Shown in pieces: positions 1-12,381 of a DNA stretch of 64,000 nucleotides; the stretch's first letter is position 1; the number at the start of each line of letters is the position of its first letter. Under the pieces are notes generated by a model. The model worked only from the letters and a program-made list of their open reading frames with translations, had not been told where the DNA came from and made no database searches. The DNA is from Buxus sempervirens (lineage: Eukaryota > Streptophyta > Magnoliopsida > Buxales > Buxaceae): NCBI GenBank assembly GCA_947561395.2, contig OX387184.1, positions 44,072,766 to 44,136,765 on the forward strand. Reading direction: 5' to 3'. The position numbers were made by a program, and so were the translations under genes.

Positions 1-290
1 AATTCAGTAGCCATTTTGAGGGTTTTCAAGCATGCTTTCACCATCAAAACCCTTCTTATACCATGTCAAGTAGTTGCTGAAATTTTAGGCTTCAATTTGG
101 GGTATAAACAACGCACTTTGAGCATGAAAATGAGGCCACTAAAACCCAGAATTCAGTAGATGTTTTGAGGAGTTTTCAAGCATGTTTTCTATGTTCAAAT
201 TCTCCTTGTACAAAATGCTTAGTTGCTGAATTTTTAGGCATCAATTTGGGGTATGAATGACACACTTTGAGCATGAAATCTAGAATTTTA
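1..290 (+). repeat. Tandem duplication of about 149 bp in the element A leader
   Basis: Two diverged copies lie head to tail, roughly 1-149 and 150-290. Both start AATTCAGTAG, continue with a GTTTTCAAGCATG motif, and end with TTTGAGCATGAAA. It is not coding. Element B shows no clear equivalent doubling after its primer site, so the duplication is probably private to A or its close relatives. Confidence 0.75.
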
Positions 291-479
291 GGGAATGCTT
301 TTGGGTTTCAAGCATGTTTGGCATGGTTTAATTGTTGTTTGTGCAAAATGATGCCATGTTTGTATGCTACTTTTTGGGCATGTAATACTTGTGTGCATAT
401 TTGGTTGCTTTGGCTCTCTTGCTTGCTTATGTCTTGCTTTCAATATAATGTCATATGCCTTTGCTTGAAATTGTATGCA

Positions 480-980
480 TGGCTACGAAAAAGAGTGGCA
501 AGGGGCTGGGACGTTGTGAATGTACCTCAATTTTAAATGTACTTGAGCACTTTAAACTATTTGCACAACCTAGCCATTACCTATAGGAAGTTGAACCCGA
601 ATGTGTGTAGCTTGGCGCACCGAGGTCGTTACTTCGGAAAGCGAAAGTGAAAACATTCATCTTAGAATTTGAGTCAATGATGTGATGACAATGGGATCTG
701 TGATTCGATTCTGGGCATCACTAGACTTGAGTTCTAAGTTGCCAATTAAGCCAAAACCCAAAAACCATACGCTTGAAGGTAGAGAAACACGTTTTCAGCT
801 AAAAGTACACAATTGCGTTTGGGGAATTGGGTGTAAATGTGGAAAGGCCGTTTGCGTGTTTCACAGGCCAAGGTATAATACCATATTGAAGGTAACACAA
901 GGTGACAAAGTAAATCCTTGTATTCTTTTTTTATCATCTTCATGTGAATTAAAAGCCATGGTGTCCATATGCTTGGGATG
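480..980 (+). other. Conserved leader block shared by elements A and B
   Basis: This non-coding stretch matches B at about 48749-49230 far better than the surrounding leader. The core at about 575-660 (CCTATAGGAAGTTGAACCCG onward, with GTGTAGCTTGGCGCA) is nearly unchanged between the two elements. Short open frames are not kept in phase between the copies, so conservation is at the nucleic acid level. Packaging, dimerisation or a translation-control structure would fit a retroelement leader; nothing in the sequence proves one of these. Confidence 0.6.
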
Positions 981-1279
981 AAATTTTTCCAAAAAATGTA
1001 TATAACCTAAGGTTGGTGTAACCTATAGGATGAGTTTCTAACTCAATTTAATAGTCATCCTACCCACAGTCCATGTAGGAGGCAACCAAAAGTACAAAAT
1101 CCAAGGATTGGTGCATACTTTGGCGGGTACAACTACTCTCATGAATTTGTGAATTTTGCAAGTATAGTGTCAAAACCCAATTTGGGGCAAGTTTTAAGGA
1201 TCAAGTCAAGATGAACATCAAGTGGGAATGAAAATAACATAATCTGGTGAAAAAATGAGTCAAAAAGGGCCATTTCGGC

Positions 1280-1423
1280 CTTAACCGACAACTCAGGTCG
1301 GTTAAGAAGAATTTCATTCATATCCGGCATATATTGTCGGTTACAAAGACCTATGCGTGTATCCGACTAATTATATTGGATACAATAAGCCATAGCCTTA
1401 TCCGACATTTCATGCCGGATACA
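1280..1423 (+). promoter_or_regulatory. Four-palindrome array, 39-bp spacing, in element A leader
   Basis: Palindromes lie at 1280-1306, 1319-1345, 1358-1384 and 1397-1423. Each has 10-nt arms around a 7-nt centre, and the centres are exactly 39 bp apart. The first is perfect (CTTAACCGAC / GTCGGTTAAG) although its outer arm bases differ from the usual TGTATCC, meaning both arms changed together. The same array occurs in A-family LTRs and upstream of A's antisense promoter. Function unknown. Confidence 0.85.
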
Positions 1424-1699
1424 TGCAGAAAATGTGCAAATGGGTTTTTCAGCCCAAAATTTCAGAATAAATTGCCTAAAACACTATGGATATTCCTTAG
1501 GCACCCCAAAGAGAATATAAAAAATGTTTCAAAAAAAATATAAAATAAAATAAAATTGTTTTTAGGGTTTAACCTAATTTTGAAAATCGAAGAGGGAACC
1601 AAGGTGTCATATTTTTTGATACCAATTCAACTCAAACATGTTTCAATCAAGCTCTTGAACTTGAAAACTGAGGAAACTCAGCAACAACAAAAAAAACTT

Positions 1700-3310
1700 G
1701 TGAGACATTTAGAAGCCCCAGAATATTGCAAAAAACCTTTGTTTGGTCACGAGAACCATTCAAAATCAAAAAACTTTTGGGACATTTGGAAGCCCCAGAA
1801 TATTCCAAAAACCTTTATTTGGTCACGAGAACCATTCAAAAAGCAAAAAATTTGATGGGACATTTGGAAGCCCCAGAATATTCCAAAAACCTTTGTTTGG
1901 TCACGAGAACCATTCAAAATCAAAAATTTTGTGGACATTTGGAAGCCCCAGAATATTCCAAAAAAAAAAACCTTTGTTTGGTCACGAGAACCATTCAAAA
2001 ATCAAAAAACTTGTGGGACATTTGGAAGCCCCAGAATATTCCCAAAAAAAAAAAAACCTTTATTTGGTCACGAGAACCATTCAAAATCAAAAAACTTGTG
2101 AGACATTTGGAAGCCCCAGAATATTCCAAAAAAAAAAAAACCTTTGCTTGGTCACGAGAACCATTCAAAAATAAAAAAACTTGTGGGACATTTGGAAGCC
2201 CAAGAATATCCCAAAAAACCTTTATTTGGTCACGAGAACCAATCAAATCAAAAAATTTGTGGGACATTTTGAAGCCCCAGAATATTCCAAAAACCTTTGT
2301 TTGGTCACGAGAACCAATCAAATCAAAAAAAATTTTTGGGACATTTGGAAGCCCCAGAATATTCCAAAAACCTTTGTTTGGTCACGAGAACCAATCAAAT
2401 CAAAAACTTTGTGGGACAATTGGAAGCCCCAGAATATTCCAAAAACCTTTGTTTGGTCACGAGAACCAATCAAATCAAAAAAAATTTGTGGGACATTTGG
2501 AAGCCCCAGAATATTCCAAAAACCTTTGTTTGGTCATGAGAACCAATCAAATCAAAATATTTGTGGGACATTTGGAAGCCCCAGAATATTCCAAAAACCT
2601 TTGTTTGGTCACGAGAACCACTCAAAATCAAAAAATTTGTGGGACATTTGGAAGCCCCAGAATATTCCAAAAACCTTTGTTTGGTCACGAGAACCAATCA
2701 AATCAAAAAATTTATGGGACATTTGGAAGCCCCAGAATATTACAAAAACCTTTGTTTGGTCACGAGAACCAATCAAATCAAAAAAAATTTGTGGGACATT
2801 TGGAAGCCCCATAATATTCCAAAAACCTTTGTTTGGTTACAAGAACCAATCAAATCAAAAAAAAATTTGTGGGACATTTGGAAGCCCCAGAATATTCCAA
2901 AAACCTTTGTTTGGTCACGAGAACCAATCAAATCAAAAAATTTGTGGGACATTTGGAAGCCCCAGAATATTCCAAAAACCTTTATTTGGTCACGAGAACC
3001 AATCAAATCAAAAAATTTGTGGGACATTTGGAAGCCTCAGAATATTCCAAAAACCTTTGTTTGGTCACGAGAACCAATCAAATCAAAAAAAATTTGTGGG
3101 ACATTTAAAATCCCCAGAATATTCCAAAAACCTTTGTTTGGTCACAAGAACCAATCAAATCAAAAATTTTGTGGGACATTTGGAAGCCCCAGAATATTCC
3201 AAAAACCTTTGTTTGGTCACGAGAACCAATCAAATCAAAAAAATTTGTAGGACATTTGGAAGCCCCAGAATATTCCAAAAACCTTTGTTTGATCACAGGA
3301 ACCAATCAAA
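1700..3310 (+). repeat. Minisatellite, about 21 copies of a 75-bp unit, element A leader
   Basis: The unit contains GGAAGCCCCAGAATATTCC followed by TTTGTTTGGTCACGAGAACC and an A-rich tail of variable length. The period of 75 is a multiple of three, which leaves several reading frames open for hundreds of codons; these are not genes. Each unit can fold: TTTGGAA pairs with TTCCAAA around an 11-nt loop. Early units have ATTCAAAATC where later ones have AATCAAATC, so the array has at least two homogenised blocks. Tandem subrepeats in untranslated regions are known in Tat/Ogre elements. Confidence 0.95.
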
Positions 3311-3422
3311 ATAAAAATTAAAAATAAAAAAATAAAAAAAAGAGGGGGCAAATAAACCCAGACTTGTGTTCACCTAGCCTACTTGTCTACATTTATAGGG
3401 GTGTGACTCAAGTTAAATTGAA

Positions 3423-3455
3423 GCTGACATGTTTCTTTGCTTTTTCTTCACTCAG
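3423..3455 (+). promoter_or_regulatory. Probable splice acceptor just before gag, element A
   Basis: A branch-like CTGAC (3423-3427), a pyrimidine-rich run and CAG ending at 3455 are followed by GTACA. Element B has the same order at 50652-50682. Together with the conserved CAG/GTAAG donor in the LTR it would define a long leader intron. Inferred, no transcript data. Confidence 0.6.
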
Positions 3456-3506
3456 GTACACATATTTGCCATCATTCCTCCCGTGACCAGATCCAAAGCC
3501 CGAGCC

Positions 3507-6500
3507 ATGAATACATAAGAGAATCAAGCTCAAGCTACTATCCCCGCCCAGGATTTTGCTCAGCTGCAGGAGCAAGTGACTGGTCTGGCCAAAATGCTGG
3601 GGGATTTACTGGCTGCTCAGGCCCAACAGGCCCAGGCCCAAAACCAAGCCTCTATTTCTCATCAAGCACCACCACCTCAGGCCTACATTCCGCCTCCGGT
3701 TCAACCCATGCCTGAGCCCATTTCTGAACCGGTCCCTGAGCCTATCCTGATCAGGGAAAACACCGTGGAATCTGAAAAAGAAATGGAGAAGGAAAAAGCC
3801 AGGGAGGAGATGGAAAGGAAACTCCTGCACAAGATAGAGAGGATCCAGGAAGAACTGAAGGAGGTAAAGGGGGGAAACAGCTATGGAGGTACCACCTTCG
3901 ATGACTTATGTATGTACCCGGATGTATGCCTACTGGCCAAATTCAAATGCCCGGACTTCGACAAATTTGACGGCATAGGCTGCCCTATGAGCCACTTGAA
4001 ACTATACTGCGGGGCCCTATGCCAATTTGGCCGGGATGACGGCATACTGATCCAACTCTTCCAGAGGAGTTTGACCGGGTTAGCTCTTAGGTGGTTCGCC
4101 ACAGTAGACCATGGAAGGATCAGAAGGTGGAAGGACTTGGCTGACGCCTTCTTAGATCAATATAAATTCAACTCTGAGCTCGTGCCGGACCGGTACGACA
4201 TGATGAGAATGAGCAAGGGAAAGGAGGAGCTTGTACGGCAGTATGCCAAGAGGTGGAGAGAGGCCGCCTCCCAGGTCAGGTCGCCTATACTGGAACCTGA
4301 AATGATCTCAATGTTCATGGGCACACTGGGGCAGCCTTTCTACAACCATTTGGTGGGGCAGATCACCACAATTTTGCAGCCTTGGTACAGGTGGCAGACC
4401 GGATTGAGGAGGGGGTCAGGTCAGGAAGGCTCATTGATTACTCTACTTTGACTGGGCAATCTGATTCCTCTGCTTCCATGGCACAGAAGAAGGGAACTGG
4501 GTTCAAAAAGAACGGAGCCAGAAAAGAAGGAGAGGTAAACCTGGTCCAGGCTCCTCCGGCCAAGAAACCGCTCCATGTGAACATCTCTACACCCCAGTAG
4601 GCCCAACAGGCTCAGCATTCTTATCAGACCCCGCACAATGTCAATTTCTCCTCTTCCGTGCCTGCCAACCCAAGGAGGACTTTTACCAAGGAAGAGAGGG
4701 AGGCCTGGTTGGCAGCAAGGAGGAACCGAGTCTTTACTTCCCTTCCCGTATCTCTTTCCCAACTACTGCCAACCCTGCTGAAAGGGGAGTATATGACCCT
4801 GAAGGAGCCCACCCCAAATGCCTCGAAGAGGAGGAATTTTGATCCAGCCATCACTTGCGACTATCACATGGGTGCACCGGGGCACTCTACTAACACTTAC
4901 TGGATGCTGAAGTATGCGGTCCAGGACCTGTTGGACCAGAAGGCCTTGGTTTTCAATACTGCTGCACCCGCCCCATCGGGAAATGATATTGGGCAGAACC
5001 CTCTGCCTTACCACAATGGGGCAGGCCCGTCCAACTCCATCACTATCATATCCACCACAAGAAGGGCCTTTGATCCATCTCAGCTTATAGATCCCATAGG
5101 GTCCTCGGTCAAGGTCTATTTTTTTCAAGAGAAAGAAGAAGAGGAGGTCAATGTGGTCTCCCAAAAAAATGATCATACTGCTGAGGACATCAGCTCCTCT
5201 CTGAACCGAGTCTCCTCCCTCATGGCCCAAATAAACATTGCAAGGCTTCCATTGGTCTTCAATTGCAGTCCACCTACCTATTCTCCGGCCAAGCCACAAA
5301 AGGCTCCTTTGGTCGTCAACCTTGACCCCACCACTGCTTCCATCACCTCTTCTATTCCCACAAAATCCAAGCTCCAGCCCTTGGTTGTGAATGTTCAGCC
5401 ATCCTACAATATCCCTAAACCGGCCCATACATCTCGGTCCAAACTCCAGCCGTTGATAGTTAATGTCCCGAAACTAGCCTATTCTGAGGCCGCTGTACCA
5501 TGGAATTACAGCGAAGGGGTCACGGCTACGGTTCCAGTGGTAAGGAACCAGAACCAGGAGGAGGTGAACCTCATGACGAGGTCGGGGAGATGTGCAGGGG
5601 TTGAAGAGAAAGAAAAAGAAATAGAGGTGGAAAGAGAGAAAAAAGAAACAGAAGAAAAAAGAAAATTAAAATGAAAAACAAAAGTGGGAGAAGACACCCC
5701 CAGGGTGCAGAAAATGAGGCATCAGACCTCATAAAAATAATAAATAAAAGTGAATTCAATCTTGTGGATCAGCTAAACAAGGTCCCGATCCAAATTTCAA
5801 TACTGGGCATTTTGCTGAATTCTGAAAAGCACAGGGATGCATTGTTAAGGGTGCTACAGAGTGCACATGTATCCCAGACAATCGATCCAGACCAACTAGG
5901 CAAAATGGTTGGTCAAATTTTGTCACATAATGTGATAAGCTTCTCTGAAGGTGAGATAAGCCCAGGTGGGTGTTATCATATTGACAATTTGCACATCACA
6001 GTGCTTTGTAAGGGCAGTATGATTGCACAGGTATTAATTGACAACGGTTCGGCGTTAAACGTCTGCCCGTTAATCACTTTTGTCAAGCTTGGTCTGGATC
6101 AGTCAAAGATCAAGCAAAATGGGAGGATAGTGAGAGCTCTTGACAGCTCTAAGACACACTCCCTAGGGGAGGTTGAACTACCGGTCACAATTGGACCGTA
6201 TATTTTTAACATCACATTTGAGGTGATGGATATACCCGCAGCCTTCAATCTGCTCCTAGGAAGGCCGTGGATACACTCGGCTAGGGCAATACCATCCACG
6301 CTCCACCAAAGGGTGAAATACATAAGAGGGCAAAGGGTGATAACAGTCCTAGCTGAGAATTTGGTGCCTCCCATTATGTCACCTGATGTACCCTTAATAA
6401 ATGTGGACTTAACTGTCAACAAGATTGCGTTTCACTCATTTCAGTTTGAGACGGTTAATTTCATACCTGGGGGGTGTAAGAAAAAAGAAAAGAAGGAGAC

Positions 6501-6962
6501 TACTGCTGAGAACATGATGAGGAAAGTGATGGAGAAATACCACTTTCACCCGGGGAAAGGCCTGGAAATAAATTTGCAGGTAATGGTGGAGCCCATCAAG
6601 GCCAAAAAGCTGATCCCTAAAGTAGGGTTGAGATTTAAACCCCGAGGTTGGAGGAGAATGAAGCATGAAGAAGGAGAGAACAGAACCAGAGGAAAATTCC
6701 CTCATCTAAGGGAGAATTTTCCAAAACCCTTATGTATAATCCAACTATCTCCTCCCATGGACCAATCCAAGCCTCCTTACCGAAACATCATCCCGTTCCA
6801 AAAGCCTTCTATTTCGGCCTTGCAACCGTACAACCCATCTCTTATACTGGAAACAGCAAATGGGCCTGGGCCACAGCAAGAGCAACAGGCGGACTTCTCC
6901 GAAGAGGTTGGTGCATTCTTCGCCATGACTGAGGGCGATAAGACAGGAGCAGACATGGACCT
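3507..6962 (+). pseudogene. Element A gag-protease region (fossil)
   Basis: A proline- and glutamine-rich N-terminal part is followed by a retrotransposon gag core at about 3950-4370 (motifs PMSHLKLYC, LTGLALRWF, YAKRWRE). Next is a zinc-knuckle-like segment near 4855-4930 (CDYHMGAPGH) and a long low-complexity linker. The aspartic protease has the DNGS active-site motif near 6035-6055 with LLGRPWIH further on. A G-patch-like segment (FHPGKGL) lies near 6545-6570. Gag would form the virus-like particle and the protease would mature the polyprotein. The copy is broken at several places and is read here only as a fossil. Element B gives a better preserved version of every part. Confidence 0.88.
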
Positions 6963-6984
6963 GTAGTTCATTGACTGGATAGCA

Positions 6985-9300
6985 GTGAAGATTCCGGATG
7001 AGGTTATATCTGGACTGGGCCCCGTAGCAAAAAAGGGCAGTACCCACCCGGTGATGATGGCATCGGATTCTGGGTTTGAGGAGCAGGCTTGCACTATTTC
7101 CCCTGCTCCCAAAAATTTTATATTGAACAATTGGGAGGAAACTCCCCTTACCTTTGAAGCAGCGTTTGTTTGGCAAACTGACGCGGCTTCCAAAAAAAAC
7201 TCCAATAGTGGAATGCCATTTCCCTGAAGGTTCTAATGAGCCTTCGTCTTTAGGGGAATTATGTTTAGAAGGCTCACAAAAAAACCAAAAAGATTTTTCT
7301 ATTTTTTCTAAACAACTTAATTTTTTCAAAAAAATCCAAACCACTTATGAACCATATAATCAAACCGAATTGGACCAGGTTGAATATGACTTTGACCTTG
7401 AGCTCGACTTTGACCTCATGGGGATCGAAGAAGAAGATGTTCCAAAAGAAATTGAATATCAATTGGAACGTCATGAAAAGGGGGTCCAACCTAATATTGA
7501 GGAGACCATTTCAATAAATCTTGGTACCGAAGATGACCCAAAAATAGTGAAAATTGGGGCATGTTTATCTAATGTGCAGCGTGTTGAAATGACACAGTTC
7601 TTGGCAGACTATAAGGATGTGTTTGTTTGATCATATCGGGACATGCCGGGGTTGGGCACTGACATGGTGGTGCACAAGTTGCCAATTTTGCCAAGGGTTA
7701 AGCCAATTAAGCAGAAGATGAGAAGATTGAAACCTGAATAGACTCTGAAGGTCAAGGATGAAGTGGTCAAGCAATTCCAAGCAGGATTTCTGGCAGTCTC
7801 CACATACCCCGAGTGGCTGGCAAACATAGTGCTGGTACCAAAGAAGGACGGGAAAGTCAGAATGTGCGTGGACTACAGATATCTGAACAAGGCAAGCCCA
7901 AAGGATGATTTTCCGCTTCCACAAATTGACATTCTGGTCGATAACACTGCGGTCCATAGCCTATTCTCGTTCATTGATGGTTTCTCTGGATACAATCAGA
8001 TCAAAATGGCTAAGGAAGATCAAGAGAAAACAGCATTTATCACACCTTGGGGTACCTTCCACTATACAGTCATACCATTTGGGCTTAAAAACGCTGGGGC
8101 AACATACCAGCGGGCCATGACCGCACTATTCCATGACATGATCCATAAGGAGATGGAGGTCTACGTGGATGATATGATCGCCAAATCGTGCAAAGAAGAA
8201 GACCACTTGATCAATCTGAAGAAAATGTTTGATCATCTCAGGAAGTACAGTCTACGACTTAACCCGGCTAAATGCGTCTTTGGGGCTACATTAGGAAAGT
8301 TGCTAGGATTCATTGTAACCAGGAGAGGAATTGAAATTGACCCGGCTAAAGCCAAGGCCATAATTGAAATGCCATCACCCAGAACAGAGAAGGAGGTTAG
8401 GGGCTTTCTTGGAAGAATTCAATATATAAGCCGGTTCATAGCACAGCTCACAGCTATCTGTGAACCTATTTTCAAGCTTCTAAGGAAAGATAACCCGACG
8501 GTCTGGAATGAGGATTATCAGCATGCATTTGATACAATAAAGAAGTATTTGCTGAACACACCTGTGCTAGTGCCACCAACTCCAGGAAGACCGTTGATCC
8601 TGTACTTGTCAGTGTTGGAAATATCGATGGGATGTGTCTTGGGGCAGCATGATGAGACTGGTAGAAAGGAAAGGACAATTTACTATCTGAGTAAAAAATT
8701 CACAGAATATGAAGCCAAGTACTCACCGTTGGAAAAGACCTATTGTGCTCAAGTGTGGGCAACTCAGAGGTTAAGACATTACTTCCTTAGTCACTCCACA
8801 TTATTGATATCCCGGATGGACCCTCTGAAGTATTTATTTAAGAAACCAGCATTAACTGACAAAACGGCAAAGTGGCAGCTATTACTATCCGAGTTTGACC
8901 TCACGTACATCACTCAGAAGGCGATTAAGGGTCAAGCCATAGCTGATCACCTGGCTGCACATCCTTTGCCAGAATACCAACCGTTGAAGACCAATTTTCC
9001 TGAGGAGGCAATTCTGTTTACTGAAGAAGAGGAAAGTGAAAGTTCTTGGTAGATGTTCTTCAACGGGGCTGCCAACATGAATGGAAATGGAATAGGGGCA
9101 GTCTTGGTCAAACCAAATGGTTCATACATCCCGATTGCAGTGAAGCTGAGATTCTAGTGCACCAATAATATTGTAGAGTATGAAGCATGTATAATTGGGT
9201 TGCAAGCCGCCATAGATCATGAAGTGGAGGAACTTGACGTATACAGAAATTTGAGTCTTATCATCTTCCAAACAATTGGTGAGTGGAAAACCAAGGATCA
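6985..9300 (+). pseudogene. Element A reverse transcriptase and RNase H region (fossil)
   Basis: RT motifs run from about 7680 to 8320: LANIVLVPKKDGKVRMCVDY, the SGYNQI block, PFGLKNAGATYQ and the catalytic YVDD near 8160. Then comes a standard RNase H (LILYLSVLE, YYLSKKFTEYEAKYS, about 8590-8970). The second, archaeal-type RNase H follows near 9050-9280 (FNGAANMNGNGIG), a mark of the Tat lineage. An acidic stretch at the N-terminal end is rich in Asp and Glu. The region is broken at several points. The change from the gag-protease frame to the pol frame falls at the same place in A and B, so it may be the family's own expression device rather than decay; Ogre elements are known to splice near this junction. 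Confidence 0.88.
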
Positions 9301-11376
9301 CAAATTGATCGCCTATCACCAGTATTTGGAAGAACTAAGCACAAATTTTACTCAAATTTCCTTTAACTATATGCCAAGGGCCAAGAATCAGTTCTCGGAT
9401 GCTCTAGAAACATTGGCTTCAATGGTCAGCATGCCAGAAGGGGTAGACATCAAACCACTGGAAATCGAGGTCAGAGATGAACCAGCTTATTGTCTTGTTC
9501 TAGAGGGAGCACCAGAAGAGGAAACACCATGGTTTCAAGATATCAAAAATTTCTTGAACAATCGGAGTTTGCCAGAAAATGCCACTTCTACTGAGAAGAG
9601 GACAATACAGAGATTAGCTGGTCAATTCCTGCTTAGTGGTGGACACTTGTACAAGAGATCACACAACGATATTCTACTCAGATATGTTGCTAAGGCTAAG
9701 TCAGAAAGGCTGATTGAGACTGTACATGGAGAAGTTTGTGGACCCCATATGAACGGACACATGCTTGCAAAGAAGATCCTGCGGTTGGGATATTATTGGT
9801 CAACGATGGAACATGATTGTTGTATACATGTCAGAAGATGCCACCAATGTCAGATATATGCAGATAATAAGCATGCACCCCCAACTGAGTTGCACAACAT
9901 GACATCCCCATGGCCCTTTTTCCATGTGGGACATAAATGTCATTGGCATGATTTCCCCTAAGGGATCGAATGGGCACAGATTCATCCTAGTGGCAATTGA
10001 TTATTTCAATAAGTGGGTAGAAGCAGCCTCATATGCAAATATCACAAGCAACAAGGTTATTAAAATTTTGAAGTACAATATTATTTGTCGCTATGGACTA
10101 CCAAGTATCATAGTATCAGACAACGCTTCAAATATTAAGAACAAGGACATGAAGAAAATGTGCGAACAGTTTCAAATCAGCCACCACAAGTCAGCTCCGT
10201 ACATGCCAAAGATGAATGGGGCAGTGGAAGCAGCAAATAAGAATATAAAGAAAATCATTCAGAAGATGGTAGTGAGCTACAAGGATTGGCATGAAATGCT
10301 ACCACTTGCTCTACATGCCTACCTTCGACTGGGGCAACCTCGTATTCCCTGGTCTATGGGATGGAAGTAGTTCTGCCAGTGGAAGTAGAAATCTCATCAC
10401 TCAGAGTTCTCATGGAGGCTGAATTAGAAGAAGCTGAATGGATACAGTCAAGAAGTGATCAACTCAACCTAATAGAAGAGAAGCGTTTGAAAGTGCTATG
10501 TCATGGCCAATTGTACCAACGAAGAATGGCCCGGGCCTACAATAAGAAAGTGAGGCCCAGAACTTTCCAAGAAGGAAACCTAGTTCTAAAGAAAATTCTA
10601 CCATTTTTGGAAGACCCTCGTGGTAAGTTTAAGCCCAATTGGGAAGGGCCCTATTGTAAAACCCCAGTTTTGAGTAGAAGAAAAAATAATAATAATAATA
10701 ATAAAATAAAAATATATGCAAAAGTATAAACATATGGATTTATGGACAGGTTAAATCAAATTTATTTTTACAAGAAATTGGTGGTCATTAGTTTTTAAAG
10801 AGAATGAGGTGAAATATTAATATGTAAGTCATATTCGAACCGGAAATAAATAGAAATTGGTCAATAGTTAAAGCCCAGGAAAGCCCTACATTAATGAGGG
10901 GTAGAAAGGGGATTCCGAGGGTTAAGGGTGAATTAGGTTAAACCCTGGCGGTGTCTATAAATAGGTAACTCCTATAAAATTTTCGGGGATTTGGGGAAAG
11001 GTTGCTGCTCTGGAGAAAAATTAGGGCGGCGGCCAAGCAGCTTACGTCTCGAGATGAAATCCACCAAGGATGGCCGGAAGCTTGAAGAAGGTCTTCAATA
11101 CTAAGTGAGTAGAACTGATTTACAACTGAGGTTTTAGTTTATTCGTGATGTATTTTGATTGCATGGTTGTATTGTGAGTTTTCTGGGTTTTCTGGAATAC
11201 CATGAGTCCGAACATGAGATTGAAATTCAACTTGAAATTAAATGTGTTTAGATTAAACCCAAAACTGGTTGGGAAGTATTCTGGGAACATTGGGAGTGTA
11301 TTGGAACAATTACAGACCGAAACAAATCGGCCAGACATAGAGATCTCGAAATAACAGAGACCCGAAAATCGCAGTG

Positions 11377-11652
11377 GGTATCCGCCGAGTTGGCGCCCAC
11401 TCGCGCCCACTTAGGAGGTAGGCGCCCTATTGAAACACTACTATCCGCCGAGCTAGCGCCCACTTGGCGCTCAGCTCGTGCACACTTAAAAACCATGCGC
11501 GAGTCTCGCGCGAAGCCGGCGCCCATCTCGCGCCATTTTCTCGCTCAGCTCGCGCTCACTTAGCGTCAAGTGAGCGCATAGTCAAATTTTGTCTGTTTCC
11601 TATCCGCCGACTGGCGCTCACCTGGCGCTCACTTCAGGAAGTGAGCGCATAC
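11377..11652 (+). repeat. GCGC-rich palindrome cluster in the solo LTR
   Basis: A GC-rich island in otherwise AT-rich DNA, with many copies of GCGCTCAC or GCGCCCAC in both orientations. Two strong foldbacks are GCGCTCACTT / AAGTGAGCGC with a 6-nt loop and GCGCTCACTTC / GAAGTGAGCGC with a 2-nt centre. It lies downstream of the TATA box, so it would be in the transcribed part. The B solo LTR has a smaller cluster near 59310-59370. Confidence 0.75.
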
Positions 11653-12255
11653 CAAATTTAATCTTGCCGAAATTGATTCTTGACTGAACCAAGGGGGATT
11701 TTGATGTCTTAAGGTTTATACCACTTAACAAATCACTTGTTTGGGAACCTTGGAACCTGCATTTCTTATTAAATTCCTAGGGAAATTCTAGTGGCAAATT
11801 CTTAAAGGCTTCTAAGGTTGAGTTTAGGTTTTTGTATATGTTGTGCTGGATACCAAAACACTAGGAGTTCCTAGTTTGTTTTCTCCTCGAATTTATACAC
11901 TGTTCTGATTGAGAAATTATTGACTTCTGGTTTCACTTGTTTGGAAAATTCTGAATGTATTGTCTTGGTATAAATAACTGTGTTTTGTATTCAAATGGCA
12001 TGGGTTACGGAAAATGAGAAAATACTGAAAGTATTAAGATACTACTTGGTCCAGAGGGACAGGTGATGAACTGTGATGAGATATACATGATGTGGTATGA
12101 ATGGTTTTACTTTGATGTTGGAATTGAGATTATATGATGTTTTACTGTTTTGGTTTAGCTTGTCCTGGATCCAGAGTCTAAGCTTAGTAATGGGATGCTT
12201 TTATTTTATTGGAGTAATGGCATGGCCATGGAGTGTTGCCACGACTGGTGTAGAG

Positions 12256-12381
12256 CAACCAGAAACCCTGAGTAGGCCTGGTTGTCAATGTCGAAACCCT
12301 GAGTAGGCCGGCATTGGATTGGATGACGAAACCCTGAGTAGGCCGTCATTCCAGAGTATCCGAAACCCTGAGTAGGCCAGA
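12256..12381 (+). repeat. Four short hairpins with identical 15-nt loop
   Basis: AAACCCTGAGTAGGC occurs four times. In the first three copies the flanks pair with each other while differing between copies: CAACCAG / CTGGTTG, CAATGTCG / CGGCATTG (one G-T pair) and GGATGACG / CGTCATTC (one G-T pair). The fourth copy keeps the loop but pairs poorly. Variable stems with a fixed loop indicate selection on RNA or cruciform structure. Confidence 0.8.

Noticed and set aside
1726-3314. Long open frames (up to 377 codons) across the element A leader
   Set aside because: They run through the 75-bp minisatellite on both strands. The period is a multiple of three, so open frames arise automatically; the translations are repetitive and start and end with the array.
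12256-12381. CRISPR-like array of repeats and spacers
   Set aside because: Plant LTR context with a target duplication, only four units, spacers that are hairpin arms, and no associated genes.
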